64,000 bases of DNA from Pseudopyrenochaeta lycopersici. Taxonomy: Eukaryota > Ascomycota > Dothideomycetes > Pleosporales > Pseudopyrenochaetaceae. The position numbers and the translations under genes are program-made. This document shows, piece after piece, positions 43,668 to 55,398 of this stretch (positions are counted from its first letter, which is position 1; the number at the start of each line of letters is the position of its first letter). Under the pieces are notes generated by a model. That model had not been told where the DNA came from, did no database searches, and was given only the letters and a program-made list of their open reading frames with translations. The stretch covers positions 434,001 to 498,000 of the forward strand of contig NHZP01000017.1 of the NCBI GenBank assembly GCA_003313425.1, in the 5' to 3' direction.

Positions 43668-44092
43668 GAATAACCGTTAAGACGACATTAGGATGGAGGA
43701 CGGTGGCCTGGACGGCCGAGACTGTGACAGATTTCTTTAGTTACCGAATATAGAGGCTTTTTTCTTGGGATAGATTTACTCTAAAGGATGGTCACTGATG
43801 ACTTTGCGCTTTGAAAGTGAAGATGAAGCGTGCGATGTGGATAAGTCATATGCGGGACTGGGTGCAGTTGGTTTTGGCGATGGTTTAGTGCTCGCGTTGG
43901 CGGCCTAGAAGTTGTAGCGTACGGTAGCACGCCAATCCAAACGCGACCGTCTTAGCGTCAATCGCGACTCACCCGGCTCATGATGCGCGCGACTTGAACA
44001 ATCAACTGAAGTCATCGCTGGTACAGGCAGCCACAACACTACCATTCTCTCCTTACACCTAGTTCTTGATAGAGAGAAAAGCCTAGGCCAAC
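43668..44092. other. Intergenic, TAF11 promoter
   Basis: This is 425 bp between the candidate small gene and TAF11. No further features were recognised. Confidence 0.5.
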
Positions 44093-45173
44093 ATGGCCTC
44101 GCCGCCACCCATTCCACATCTTAATGTCCCTCGAAAGCGCTCCAGCATATCTTCCCTCTCTGGCGCGAACCCCCACAAGAGACGCAAACCCTCAAACCTG
44201 CGCAACGCCTTCTCTCCAGATGCTGAAAGTGTGGGCTCGCCGCGGTTCTCACGGTCCCCGTCGTTAGATAGCGTGGCTACAACGTCGGTCGTTAATGGTG
44301 TTGGGGGGAAGAAACGGAGGAGGAAGGGCGATACTGGAGATGGCGGAAGTGTCGCAGGTTCAAGTGTAAGAGGTGGAAAAGGCGGGGATGGCCGAAGTGC
44401 GGTAGGTGGTGAGGGCGAGGGGCAGGACTACGAGGATGAAGAGGATGAGGACGACATGGGCGAGGAGATGGGCATGGCCATGGAAGAGGGTGGCATGACA
44501 GCAGAAGACCGCCGGAAGCTAGAGAAGGACCATGAACGGTATATTTGCATCTTCGTTGATGGCAATATATGCGCACTATACTGACAGCGACAGAATGCTC
44601 ATGGAATACATGACGCCCGCCCAACAAGAACGCTACGCAACCTACCGCCGTATCCGCCTGAAGCGCGAAACAGTCCGCAAACTCGTCAACCAAACCCTCT
44701 CGCAATCCGTCCCCCAGCCCGTCATCATCGCCGTGACATCCTACGCAAAGTCGTTCCTCGGCGAGCTCATCGACCGCGCGCTAACCGTCCGCGACGAATG
44801 GGAGGCAGTAAAGACGCACCACCCGAATGAGCAGCTGCCGCCCCCGATTCTGATGCAGAGTCTGCAGAGACCGAGTGCACATATCAAAGACGACCGCAAC
44901 AAGCCTACCAATACAGACATCCAGTCTGCGGGCTGGTATCTAAACCAGGTGGACCGAAGTCAGAGTCTGTGGAAGGAAATCGAAAAAGATACTGGTCTGC
45001 AGGAGAGACTCAAGCAGACTAACAAGGGTCCGCTGACACCGGCACATCTGCGCGAGGCATTGCGGCGGTATAAGAGAGACCGCGATGGAGGTGGAGCTGG
45101 TTTTGCAGGAATGAGTCTCGAGGGTGTGGAAAGGACGATGGGAAGAACTGGGGGAAGGAGGCTCTTTCGTTGA
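44093..45173 (+). CDS. TAF11: Transcription initiation factor TFIID subunit 11
   Basis: Exons 44093-44538 and 44594-45173 (55-nt intron) give 341 residues. The N-terminal 145 residues are disordered, first basic/Ser-rich (PRKRSSISS, KKRRRKGD) and then acidic (YEDEEDEDDMGEE). The histone-fold region begins at MLMEYMTPAQQERYATYRR and continues with LKRETVRKLVNQTL, VPQPVIIAVTSYAKSFLGELI and DRAL, which is the hTAFII28/TAF11 signature. A conserved C-terminal extension contains GPLTPAHLREALRRYKRD. TAF11 pairs with TAF13 through histone folds and contacts TBP in TFIID; it is nuclear. The unspliced frame runs into a stop within the intron, which confirms the splice. The gene lies directly beside the accessory island and marks its right border. 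Confidence 0.94.
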
Positions 45174-46929
45174 GATATGACGATACGTGAGCGCTGTAAA
45201 GATCAGCCAGCTCGATGGTTTCTCTGCATCATCTATCATTTCTGGACATTCTCCACCAAGGCAACATTGGCGTTGGAAAGGACTCGTGGGACACTCATGC
45301 ATAGCAACGGCGCTTGGGAAAGGACATCTCATTGCACGAATGGCGTTTCGGTATACTCACGATATTTTAAACCAGAAGGAAGATTACTCTCAATCAGCAT
45401 GCATAATACCTAGTTTGCCATAAGCATATCAACCCAGGTATACATATTCTCAAACCGACGCCTCATGTATGTTCCCCTGATCGGAGAATTTGACCTCACC
45501 GTCCCTGGAAGCAGCCACGATGCAGAAGAAAGCCTCACGCATATGGCCCCCAACCTGTGTAAACTTGTACTTGCACATCATATTATTTTAAAAAAAAACA
45601 CAAATTTCCCCTGAAACTACCCTTCATGCCCCGCTGCACACAAGCCCCACTCACTCACTCAGGTTCTACAGTACAAACCCTCAGAAATAGCAAGTCAGCC
45701 TCCTATCCGTTCCCCATTCATTCCCCAAACACACGCACACGGCATCTCACAATGCCATCCGTCATCCTACCGACCCCTTCCACGCGCCCATTTCCCCCCT
45801 TGCAGCTGTAAAATGTAGAAAACACATCACCATGTCATCTGTCATCCGTCATATGTCATCTGTCACACATCACACCAGCAACGCATCACACCTCACACCT
45901 CACCTCTCACACCAGCAGCCACTACAACCCCTCGCCGCCCCGCCTGTTCGGGAGGCAGCGCGGCACCCGAGTGCGCCTGCGGAGAATATCACAGCGGCGT
46001 CGCACTGCAGGTGGCCCCCCTCACGTCTGGGGCGGGGGGCGGAGGGGAGGTGTAGGGCGGGCGCTTACGGGGGAGTAAGCCGAGTTTCGTGAGGGAGGTG
46101 AGCAGGAACGGCGTTGTCTTACTCGCGCCGCATATCCGAAGGGGGGGGGGGGGCTTGGTGGGGTGCAGTGATGGGCGTGGGATGGGGTGAGGGGTATGGG
46201 GGCCGAGTGGTACGGGGGTCCTTGTGGAGCGAGTTGAGTGCGTGAGCGGGGGAGAGTCAAATATGGTGATTAAGTGGAGAATTCAGGAAAAGGCAGACAG
46301 ACAGAGAAGATAAAAACGGATGAATGTATTATATTGCTTATGGATCCATTACTGGATGATGATTCATTGATTGAACTACATACTACAAGGGTCGTTAATG
46401 TTTGTCCGCAGACTTTCAAATGCTTTATGTGAAGAAGAGGGTCGTGAGTCATATCTACTGAGCGAATGTATGGTATCAAGCTCCGCGGCTTGGACAATGA
46501 CGTGACAATGCAAAGTGAGAGAAGGCCGTCGATATCAAAGATTTGCCGCCTTGGACAAGAGTGTGCAAGTGTATGCAAACAATAGATGAATGATTGAATG
46601 AAACATCAAATTCAGCGATTTGATCATCATGTACAAGAACTGTAGGTTGTTGGTGCAGAGACCAAGAACCCGATGCAAGTGAGAAATAAACAGACCTGGC
46701 CTCGACGCAAAGTGCAGCCCTTGCGGGCGTCGAGCATGTGGAACAAAATGACGAGAAACTCCTTGAACGCCTGAAAAGTCAAATCCGAAATGTCGAGAGC
46801 CAGGTATTGGGTATCCTGCTGTAATCGAAAACCTATGTGCATGTATATGGGGGGGGGGGTTGTTTGTTTCGAAATGTTTCGCCAGTGGTCTTCTCATCCC
46901 GCCTATCCGCGGTGGATGGAATTAGCATA
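45174..46929. other. Intergenic, low-complexity
   Basis: These 1.76 kb lie between convergent TAF11 and J-domain genes. They hold CT/CA-rich low complexity (about 45830-45920), and G homopolymers at 46141-46153 and 46849-46859. No gene was recognised. Confidence 0.5.
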
Positions 46930-48726
46930 CTAATAAACATACGTGGCGGTTCGTCCCAACGTTGGTTTAGTGGCATACTCTCGGTCATTCTCCCTGGACC
47001 TAGGCGCCCATCTGACATCCTCAGGGCCGTACTTGCGGCTGAACTGGACGTTGCCAGGGCTGAAGCTAGTCTGACGTCCCCTGCTGCGCTGGGAATCAGC
47101 GCCACTAATCTCGCCGTACAGTGGTCGACTGCGCCCGCGTTCATCAGCGCCGCGAGGAGGCGACATGTTGCGGGAAGAGCTGGAGCGGTTCATGGTTGGC
47201 GGTGGCACTGTTGCCTTGGGGACATACTGGGGAATGGTGGCTTCAGACGGTCGGTTAGCGCCCATTGGGGGGCGAGAGAGTGGCGAGGGCGAGCGGTTGC
47301 GGTGGCGTTCGGGCTCGCGTAGGATGGTGCGGTGGGTTCCCGTTGCGCCAGCAAGGTCTTCTGGACGAAGGCTACCTCCAGGCGTGGGGTAGTGATAGAA
47401 CTTCCGGTTGGAGGAAGACTGGGGCGGCGGGACGGTCGGAAAGGCCTCACGCTCTGGGCTGCTGTGCTCGGGAGTCACAGTCTCGCGTAGGCCGGATGGG
47501 CGCAAGGTAGTGGCCTCCTTTCTGCGCGACGACGACGAGGAATGCGGGACCGAGGAGGGCATGGTGGCCGAGCGGTGGAAGGCTGGGGGTGGCGAGTTGT
47601 CTGCGCGGCGGTGCTCGCGGGATGAGTCAGTGTAGGAGCGCTGGGGCATTGTGCGTGGCAACTCGATGTTGGCAGGTGACGACGACGAGTGCTTGAACGA
47701 CGGCGGGCTCCTGTGCTCGCCCCAGTCGACAATCTCGGGGAAGCCGCGGTCCCTCTCTCGGCCAGACGTCGAAGATCGTTCCTTGGGCCGCGCAGCAGAT
47801 GACCGGCGGACGGTCTCGGGTCGCACCTCCTTGCGTGACGAGCGGCTTTCTCCATAGTAGTCGCGCGACGAGGTCCTGGTGGGCGACGGGCGGTTTATTT
47901 CGGCTTCGACCTGTCCGCGAGACTTGTGCTGGTAGCGAAGAGCCTCCTCTTTCTGGACGCTCAGCTTGCGCGCGGTGGGGGACGCGTCGTAGTGTGAATC
48001 CTCGTAGGAGCGGCGGTCCTCTGCCTTGCGTCGGGACTCGGCAGCCAGCTTCCGGGCGTCTTCCTCAGCGTTGCGGCGCTTGTACTCGGCCTCGTAGCGA
48101 GCCTTCTCGTCCGACGATGACTCACTCTCGACAGAGACGAACTTGCGGTCGCTGCGGGCCTCCTTGTCGCGCGTCTTGGTGCGCTCTGAGCGCGTTCGGT
48201 CCGAGGCGACGGGGCGGCTACTCTTGGACGACGACTCCTTGGATCGCGGCGACGAGCTGCCCTTGGGGTATGCGGGGTACGTGTCGTACTTGCTGCGGGT
48301 GCGCTCGCGGTCGTCGTAGTAGCGGTCGTCGTCATCCCACGAGCGCGACGGCTTGCGCTCTTCTGTGGCGTAGCGCGACGGGCCCGTGGCTGTGAAAGAC
48401 GCACCGCCTGATGTGCGGACATCAAAGCGTGCCGTCTTCTCGGCGCTCGCTGCAGCGCCTGCTCTTGCGGCCTTCTCCTTGCGCAATGCCTCCAGCGTCA
48501 GATGCGCCTCGTAGTCGGCGCGCTTGTCCTTGTCGACGAGGACCTCGTAGGCTTCCTGTATCCGGTGGAACTCCTGCTGCTTCTGCTCCTTCAGCGTCGG
48601 GTCCGTGACCTTGTCCGGGTGGCACTTGAGCACCAGCTTGCGGTATGTGGCCTTGATGGCTGTGGCGTCGGCGTTCTTGTCGACGCCCAGGGCCTTGTAG
48701 TGGTCAGGCAATGGTTCCGAGGCCAT
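46930..48726 (-). CDS. J-domain (DnaJ/Hsp40) protein with disordered tail
   Basis: This is an intronless 598-residue ORF from ATG. The J domain occupies residues about 8-75, with YKALGVDKNADATAIKATYRKL, the HPD motif (36-38) and the EEFHRIQEAYEVL-type third helix. The remainder is Arg/Ser-rich and disordered, with RS and SR clusters and a charged helix (AEYKRRNAEEDARKLAAESRRKAEDRR). There is no Gly/Phe region or zinc finger, so it is a class III J protein. J proteins stimulate Hsp70 ATPase; the RS-like tail hints at a nuclear or RNA-processing client. The client is not known. High GC at third codon positions explains the many long shadow ORFs opposite it. Confidence 0.92.
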   Translation of the reverse strand: MASEPLPDHYKALGVDKNADATAIKATYRKLVLKCHPDKVTDPTLKEQKQQEFHRIQEAYEVLVDKDKRADYEAHLTLEALRKEKAARAGAAASAEKTARFDVRTSGGASFTATGPSRYATEERKPSRSWDDDDRYYDDRERTRSKYDTYPAYPKGSSSPRSKESSSKSSRPVASDRTRSERTKTRDKEARSDRKFVSVESESSSDEKARYEAEYKRRNAEEDARKLAAESRRKAEDRRSYEDSHYDASPTARKLSVQKEEALRYQHKSRGQVEAEINRPSPTRTSSRDYYGESRSSRKEVRPETVRRSSAARPKERSSTSGRERDRGFPEIVDWGEHRSPPSFKHSSSSPANIELPRTMPQRSYTDSSREHRRADNSPPPAFHRSATMPSSVPHSSSSSRRKEATTLRPSGLRETVTPEHSSPEREAFPTVPPPQSSSNRKFYHYPTPGGSLRPEDLAGATGTHRTILREPERHRNRSPSPLSRPPMGANRPSEATIPQYVPKATVPPPTMNRSSSSRNMSPPRGADERGRSRPLYGEISGADSQRSRGRQTSFSPGNVQFSRKYGPEDVRWAPRSRENDREYATKPTLGRTATYVY

Positions 48727-50576
48727 GGTTGGGTGGCGGGTGAGACGGGTGGTGCAATTGGGAAGGGCGGGGGGGGACTGTGGGGAGTCTTATACTAGTT
48801 GCAGTGCGCGGCAGTCACTGCCCTTGACACATACAACGGCCAGTTAAGGGATTGGGCTCGGTGTGGCGGTGGTACGCGGCCGGGGCTGGTGTCACTGCGT
48901 GCAATGGAAAAGCAGAATGGATGGCGTGGGCGAACGACGGGCGCTCGGTATGCGTGCCTTAAATGAACGTCGGGCCGGGTGGTCGTGGCTGGTGGTGTGG
49001 TTGCGGTTTTGTTGGATTGCAGGTCGTGGCCCTGTTATGGAGTGACGGAGGTGGACGCTGACTTAATGCCGATTACGTTGAAAATTGGGCTCGGGGAATC
49101 TCGCAGCAGACATGCGAAAACTGGGCAGGTCCGAAAGTCTAAACCCTGACAAAGACTTTGTCCGCCGTGAGGACGAAAAACACAACGAGGCTGTGTACTG
49201 TCGTTTTGCACGCTCGATCAGGACCGTCGTCGTCGTTGCCGGGCAGCGAGGTGGTCCGCTTTAAGCGGTGAGGGCCACGCTACGTCACGGGGGGTTTCAG
49301 TAGTGCCCAGAAATGGCCAGTCCCCGTCGGCTTGCGACAGTTTGGATCGCAAATACAGCAGCGGGGGATTACAGAATCAAACCAGAATAAATGGTGCAGA
49401 AATAAGTGTACATGGGGAATGGAAAGAGAGCGCAGGCTGACTGCGACGTCCCTCTGGGGGGTCCTGCATCACTATAACGGGCTGCTCGGGTGCGTCAACC
49501 CATGTCATGAATCGATGGCCGCTGGATGCATGTGCGTGCTGAGCAGCGTCCAAGCAGATGGGCTCAAAGCAGCCTGTCCGCAGCTCCTCCACGGGGGCTA
49601 CGGCTGAGCAACCAGCACGCCAGCCCTTGGAAGCGGCCGCCTCTCCAGCCAGACACGTCCAAGCCACTTCCCTCGCACGCTGCAGTTGCCATTGCCGTCC
49701 ACAGCGCGTACAAAACACTCGATCCAATGAAGCCGTGAAGCGGCCACATTCTCGTTTCGGGACCTGCTGCTGATCGCCGTCTGATAGGTACAACCTGCAG
49801 TCCAGTGCATGATCCAGAATGTCGACAACGAGCGTGATGTGACCACTGTTGCTACCCAATCGCAAAATGCTCGGCATCCCCACTACCGCTTTATTACGAG
49901 ACATGACCAACCCTTGCGTCCGAGGATTCAAAAAATGAAGCACCGCAGCGTTCGAGAAGGGGCTCGTCGCTGCGAGAAGCACAGCGACGCCCGCCGAATC
50001 CGAGACAGATCTTGTCGGCAGACCAGACCGCCCAAAGCTGTCACAAGGTCCCATCGGCACGCCTTCCTCGATCCATCCAGGTCGCCCTGCTCGTCTCAGG
50101 AAGTGATGCGCAGAGCCCGCTCTCCCCTGACTCCCAATCGCAAGGATCACCCTCAACAGTGTGGACCATGTCTGGCGGTTGCGTCGCCAGACAGGCAGAC
50201 GTCTTTTGCACGTCGCAGGTCCCAACTCGATCCGTCCCGGATGGCAGACGTTAGCCCGGCCGCGTGGTTGGCCGATTAGATACGCTTATGCGGGGTGAAG
50301 CGGGGCACACTGTACACCCAATACCCAATAACGAGCCAGCCGAAAACAAGAGCCAGTCCTCGAGTCACTCCGACGTGGTCGTCCTCCATTAGATGGAAGG
50401 AAACAGGAAAGGACGTCGGGTTATCAACGGATTCCCTAGCTCTAGACTGGCCTGAATGGAAAATAGAGAGATCTGTCCCACGCTCTGAGATCATGACAGA
50501 CTGCTGCCACATGCCTGTCCCTCCATCATCCCACATCACCCTACATCATCTTACCTCACCTGCAAGTGCGCATTAA
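48727..50576. other. Intergenic
   Basis: These 1.85 kb hold the J-protein promoter. A minus-strand ORF at 49377-50225 (282 codons) shows no domain and is not accepted as a gene. CGTCA-type motifs occur but are not assigned. Confidence 0.4.
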
Positions 50577-51832
50577 TTACCATACAGGGAGCTCAACGTC
50601 TACGACAATGGGCTTGTTGAATCCGATCACCTTCCCAGCAGCTCTTGGTCCCATGTAGGCAGCATTGATCACTACAGTCTCGTTACGCGGCTCCATGGCC
50701 GCACACTCTCGCTCAAATCCTTCAAGGCGAGCCCCCTCAGGCCCGATATCGCTCGAGGCCTGCAAAGCACCGCCCAGCTCCTTCCCCCAATTTGCCTCGT
50801 CCTCGTAAAGGGCAACGTTAGTGAGGCTCGAGGTTGGGATAAGGTTCTGGTCACCGGAGCCAGGCTGACCAGGTCTCTCGTCTAAACATTGCGATGCATC
50901 AGGCTGACCTCCTTCCTCCTGTCCCAGCGAGTCAGGAAGACGTTGACGTGTCCAGCCTTGAACATAGCCCAATTCACGCCCTGATTTCGACCTGAGGTCC
51001 AATCGCGAGAGCTTCTTGTTGCCAATTCCTGCATCTATCCAGTGCTCCACAGTTTCCACCAGGCTCCCATTATCATCAGAACCCGTCCTCCATCTCACCC
51101 TCTCCACCCCTCTTCCTGCATGGATATGCCCACACACGCTCAGCAGTGGACGAACCTCCCCGAGCCTGGTCAGCAACACCGGACACCCTGACCGTTCGTC
51201 CTTTGCCGCTCCATCACAGTGGCTCTGCGGCGGCGTGTGCGTAACCACAACATCAACCCCGTCTGGCATCTTACTCCAGACTGTCTCCGCATCGTGCGGC
51301 TCATACTGGAATGCCCAGTTCCAGTGCTTAGGCGTACACGGACTGCCGAACACAGTGAAACATGTCCGCGGCCCCTTGGGTGAGGTAAGCTGAATCGTTG
51401 TAGCCTCGTTCTCCAGATACGTAATCGACTTTGACTCTGTCAAGAGCTTTCTACACGCGTCTGGATCCTGGGGTTGAGGCCATCTCCACGACTCGCCGTG
51501 TTGATTATAGAATGACTTGTCGAGAGTGATGTCGTGATTTCCTACATATAATCAGTTCACTGCCATTGTCTCGGTTGAGTTGAGTAGAGTGAGGTGGTAC
51601 CTGCAATGACAATCTTCACCTCAAAGTCCGCTCTCTCGATCCATTCCACAGTCTTCTTGAGCTCAGAGTAACTGCCTTGATTCGTCAAGTCGCCAGCATG
51701 AATCAGGACGTCGCCTCGCGGTAACTTGGGGGTTTGATTATGCGTGTCAGATATGCAAACGATACGCGTCTTTCGCTTGTCCACGGACTTCCGTACTGTC
51801 GAAGCAAAGGCCGACGGATGGAGATCTGCCAT
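50577..51832 (-). CDS. Calcineurin-like metallophosphoesterase
   Basis: Exons 51832-51601 and 51541-50577 (59-nt intron) give 398 residues. The first in-frame ATG at 51832 is chosen; the frame opens 30 nt earlier with TTG. Metal-site motifs appear in order. CISDTHNQ (D-x-H) and GDVLIHAGDLTNQG (G-D-x-x) come first. After the intron comes G-NHD (the join rebuilds AGNHD), followed later by VVVTHTPP and SVCGHIHAGRG (GHxH). The family hydrolyses phosphate esters with two metals. This fungal branch resembles the 239FB/MPPED type with a long insert after the core. The C-terminal DELPVW-like end is hydrophobic. No signal peptide is seen, so it is intracellular. The substrate is unknown. Confidence 0.9.
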
Positions 51833-52511
51833 GCTGTACCATTTTGACAGCAACTTGCTCAAGAGTACGAGTCAATGGTAATGTTTTGATATCATGTGGT
51901 CTTTGGCAGTCTAGTGCAAACCGACTTGTCTGGCCCCCAATCTGCCGCTAGGCCAACGTCATTACATCTACTACCCACTATACTTCCCTTATGCTCCATC
52001 CACCACAACGCATCCCTTCTTCGAATCCACCTCCCCAACTCTGCTAACAGTAGCTCCTAACCCCCTTGCCACTACTAATGTATCTTCCCGTTGTACCTGC
52101 CCATCACTCAGGCACAACCGGAACATCGCCGTGCCTCGGCAGCTTCCGTCGCTTCCCCCTTCGCCACCGCCCGCCACCGCCACCATCGCCAACAACGCGC
52201 ACCCCGACCAGCATTCAACAGAGGTCACACATCCTTCCGAAACGGGGAATTTGTCGGAAGCGCAAAGTTCCACGCTCATGCTGCCCGACGCTGATTAGTG
52301 GCATGTCGGCCGCGTTTATCGCTGTGTTGCATGCGCGATTTTGCCCGGAGTTGGAGGGGTGTGGGAGAAAAAGGCGCGCTTGGTTATGCTGACGGGACGG
52401 ACGACTTTTTCGGATCCGCTGGCCTTGGAAGGTGATGGGTCATTGCTTGGTGGCCATTTGCTAAGAAGTGACATGTCCCTTTCCCCCGCCCTCGATTCAG
52501 ATTGATCGAGG
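51833..52511. other. Divergent intergenic region
   Basis: These 679 bp lie between the phosphoesterase and the 85-aa gene. Only short unsupported ORFs are present. Confidence 0.5.
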
Positions 52512-52824
52512 ATGAGCAAAAGTAGATCATCTTTGTCAGGTAATGACAAAAAGAGAATGTTCAGCCGAAAATCAGCAGCTGCAGGTTCAGTATTGTCTGA
52601 GGCTGAGAAGCTGATGCTGGCGCGCTTCAATTTGGCAATGGCTAGCGATGCGAGTGCTGCGGCCTGGGAAACGCTTCACCGCAACGCTTGGCGCGACGAA
52701 TGTGGGTATTTTTGAACCTGTAAACATGTTTAGATGTGAATGAGGCGATGTAACAGTAGCCTGTGAGATTCTGCGACAGAAGGTGCTTTTCGGACTACCG
52801 TCGTTGCAGGAATGGGCACGGTAA
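52512..52824 (+). CDS. Small conserved-looking 85-residue protein
   Basis: Exons 52512-52701 and 52757-52824 join through a 55-nt intron with donor GTGGGT and acceptor ACAG. The spliced protein has 85 residues. Its N-terminus is basic/Ser-rich (KSRSSLSGNDKKRMFSRKS). A helical body follows (LSEAEKLMLARFNLAMASDASAAAW, then ETLHRN). The end is RDELACEILRQKVLFGLPSLQEWAR. The downstream helix appears only after splicing and continues the amphipathic pattern, which supports the model. A GTAAGT overlaps the stop, so a further exon is possible. The protein is not recognised. It carries no signal peptide and may be a small partner subunit. Confidence 0.6.
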
Positions 52825-53131
52825 GTCAATATTGAAGTTGTCCCGTCCGCCTCATTTCAGAAGTCATTAGCATGCTCCAAGATCTCATACCGGGTTCATT
52901 TCATCTCAGCATCTTGCGAATTGTTCTCAATTGAAGTGAATGTATTTACAGAGCCAATTGAAGTGAATGTATTTACAAAGCCAATTGAAGTGAATGTATT
53001 TACAAAGCCAATTGAAGTGAATGTATTTACAAAGCTGTTTCCCAACGTTGTCTTTCTCAACCCAACAAATCCGTCCTCAGTCACGAGTCCTCCTTTCCCC
53101 AGTAAATCTTCTGTCCTTTTCCAACTATTCT
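52825..53131. other. Intergenic with 27-bp minisatellite
   Basis: This is the convergent 3' flank of the 85-aa gene and the secreted-protein gene. It is mostly occupied by the tandem repeat listed separately. Confidence 0.6.
52928..53035. repeat. 27-bp minisatellite, four copies
   Basis: Units of caattgaagtgaatgtattt plus acaaagc start at 52928, 52955, 52982 and 53009. Copies are almost identical; the first has acagag for acaaag. The array lies about 97 bp past the stop of the secreted-protein gene, probably in its 3' UTR. Confidence 0.95.
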
Positions 53132-53958
53132 CTAAATCATAGCCTTGACATTCATCTTTGCAATAGTCCAAGTCTTGCCATCCGAGCTAACCTTGAGCCC
53201 TTCGTACGTTGCGCCTTGGCTAACTGCAATCGTCTTACCGAAGTCGCGATCGGCGCCAGCAAGCGTAATGACAGTGTTTTCGTAAACTTGCGGTGCAATG
53301 GTTCCCGTGCAATCCTGTTGGCACTCTGTTCCAGTTCCGTAGCCGCGCTGAGGGTCGTTAGCGCATCTATGCATATAATTCACAGATCTGTATGATCGGT
53401 GCAGTGAAGTCCTGCTCAACGACTTACCATGAATGGGCCAGAGTCCCTCTCAAAGATGCTCAGTTGCTTTCCAGTTCCCAGATCCTTGGCAGTCTGCCTC
53501 CATGTCTTGTTGTCGCTCAACAGCTCGTACAAAATCTCCACCCTCATGTTGCCATCAACGGGACTAGCAGGCCCATCTAATTGTCCAAACCAACCAAACA
53601 ACGAGCACCTGATACACCACTGCCCCGGCTTCGCGCCACACCAGGCATTGCCCTGTGGCCAGGACTCAAGCGTGGTCTGCACCAAATCACCCGTGCCATT
53701 GGACATACCGGGCCAGATGAAAAGGTAGCCATTCTGTGTCTGAGGGGCAGGACCGGGTGTGAGCGTCGTAACGGCGCGGATGATGGTGGACTTTGTGGGA
53801 CCTAGGGAGACGGCACCACCCCAGGTATCGGCGCGCTTGACTTTGGCAGATGAGGCAGTAGTGAGGGTGGGTTTGTCACCGCTGGGCCATGTGAATGGGT
53901 TAAGGGCGAGCGCAGAGGCCGAAGCCGTCAGGGTAGTGAGGGCGAGGAAGAAGCGCAT
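53132..53958 (-). CDS. Secreted protein of unknown function
   Basis: Exons 53958-53428 and 53347-53132 give 248 residues. The 80-nt intron runs GTAAGT...CTAAC...CTCAG. A nearer AG gives a stop, so the distal acceptor is preferred. A signal peptide (MRFFLALTTLTASASALA) is followed by a possible KR processing site (KVKR, about 40-43). The mature part is beta-rich with conserved-looking Trp/Gly motifs (WGGAVSLGP, GYLFIWPGMSNGTGDLVQ, WCGAKPGQWCIRCSLFG). An RGYGTGTECQQDC segment and a Thr/Val-rich end follow. The Trp pattern and WPG motif recall concanavalin-like or eqolisin-like folds, but no catalytic residues can be assigned. It may be an effector or wall protein. Confidence 0.8.
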
Positions 53959-55398
53959 CTTGATGGTCCTCGACCGAGGAGTTGAAGGGGAGCGCTACAA
54001 CTGTATCAACGATGATAGAAGCAATCCAATGAGCCTTTGAGCGGACTGAATATGAATACCAAGCATCATCATCAAGGATATCGATGTTTATATAGTTTCT
54101 ACCTTCCTAGTCCCAAAAATCTACTGCCATCCATCCGAGGCTCTGGCAGGGATTCGATAAAACGATTTAATGTCTTCTCGAAGCAACATTAGGTCTCGAT
54201 CAGCCTCCCTAATTGGCCCACCACCATTCCACCGCCCCTGTAATACGCCCTCATAGGTAAAAGGAGACAACAAAATCTCATTCTCTACTAGCATATCCCC
54301 GCTTTTCTCGTGTGCACTCAATCTGTCGGGTCCCAGAAGTAAATTCTCCGTCCGGCACCGAAGTAACGGAGAATATATGTTCCCACAGCCAGATCGAGCC
54401 GTCCACCCAGTAGGCCTGCAGCTAGGAACCAATAAGGCGAGTAAACTTTGAAACTAGAGCTGGGATGCTGTCTACGCAATGTTGTAGTCGGCGAATTCGG
54501 CGGAGCTAAGATGAAACGAGAGGGATTGGAGGGGTGTGGTGGTTTATATTAAGCAGGACAAGCATTGAGGTTTATGTGCTTGTTTCTAGTCGGGACTAAC
54601 TAGATGGGACTGTGGATACTAACTTTGACAGTGCTTTGGGAAATGATGTGTCAAAATAAGGTAATGAAGGCATGGTGGCTTGAACGGGCTACATGTCCGA
54701 AGTTGACTTGCTGGTGGAAGTTCTTCGCCCTCTGTGTCTGGTTGATTGCCTCGCTTAGCTTTTACAGTGAGTGGTATGCTAGGGTTCTTCCTCTTTCTAC
54801 GTTTGTATACGAAGATACCGTGTCTTCTGTAATGGCCATCTCGTTTGGGGAGGTGTGAGATCGGCACGGAATGCGAGAGCGCATAACGGCTCCACGAATA
54901 AGATTCGGCGAAGAAAGATGGGAGCTGCAGTCTTTCAAAAGGCCAGCTTGAGGGTCTACCATTGACACAGTCGGCTTTGAGGCCGACTTTTCATACACTT
55001 GAAGAGAGATTCTGAGGAAGCTTCCACAGCGAGGGCAGTTCAAGCCGAAGATTTAGCGCGACTTCAATGTCAGCAAGGCTAGCCGACATCCTTCCCACGA
55101 CACCGCGTCAGAGCTGTGAATGCCTACCCCGCCAGCTGAAGATCAGCCAAAATGCTTACTGACTACGCTTCATATCTAGCTAATCCACAGCATTAACATA
55201 CACAACAGAAGACCTTGATTTCCATGAGCGCATACCGCATCTGATAATCTGCAGTCACCCGTTAAACGCGACTGCAGGAAAGCCTATCGCATTCTCCACA
55301 CAGCATAGAGCCCCCAAGCCTAATAAACAGATAGTGAATACACGCTTTTATCTTCAAAAACACGCAATTATCTAACTCACTCAGACACCATATCCACA
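53959..55398. other. Intergenic
   Basis: These 1.44 kb include a possible small minus-strand coding fragment (listed) and a TATAAA on the minus strand near 54543-54548. Other ORFs are unsupported. Confidence 0.4.
54121..54294 (-). CDS. Doubtful small ORF or gene fragment
   Basis: The first ATG at 54294 gives 57 residues (MLVENEILLSPFTYEGVLQ...). The same frame stays open upstream to 54432 without an ATG. The residue mix looks protein-like, and a minus-strand TATAAA lies about 250 bp upstream, so an undetected 5' exon is possible. It could also be the surviving end of a lost gene. Confidence 0.25.
   Translation of the reverse strand: MLVENEILLSPFTYEGVLQGRWNGGGPIREADRDLMLLREDIKSFYRIPARASDGWQ

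Noticed and set aside
49377..50225. 282-codon minus-strand ORF
   Set aside because: It has no domain, signal or intron logic, its composition is irregular and the opposite strand is open too.
54604..54858. 84-codon Trp-rich ORF
   Set aside because: The composition is odd and it is overlapped by another ORF; no supporting signal was seen.
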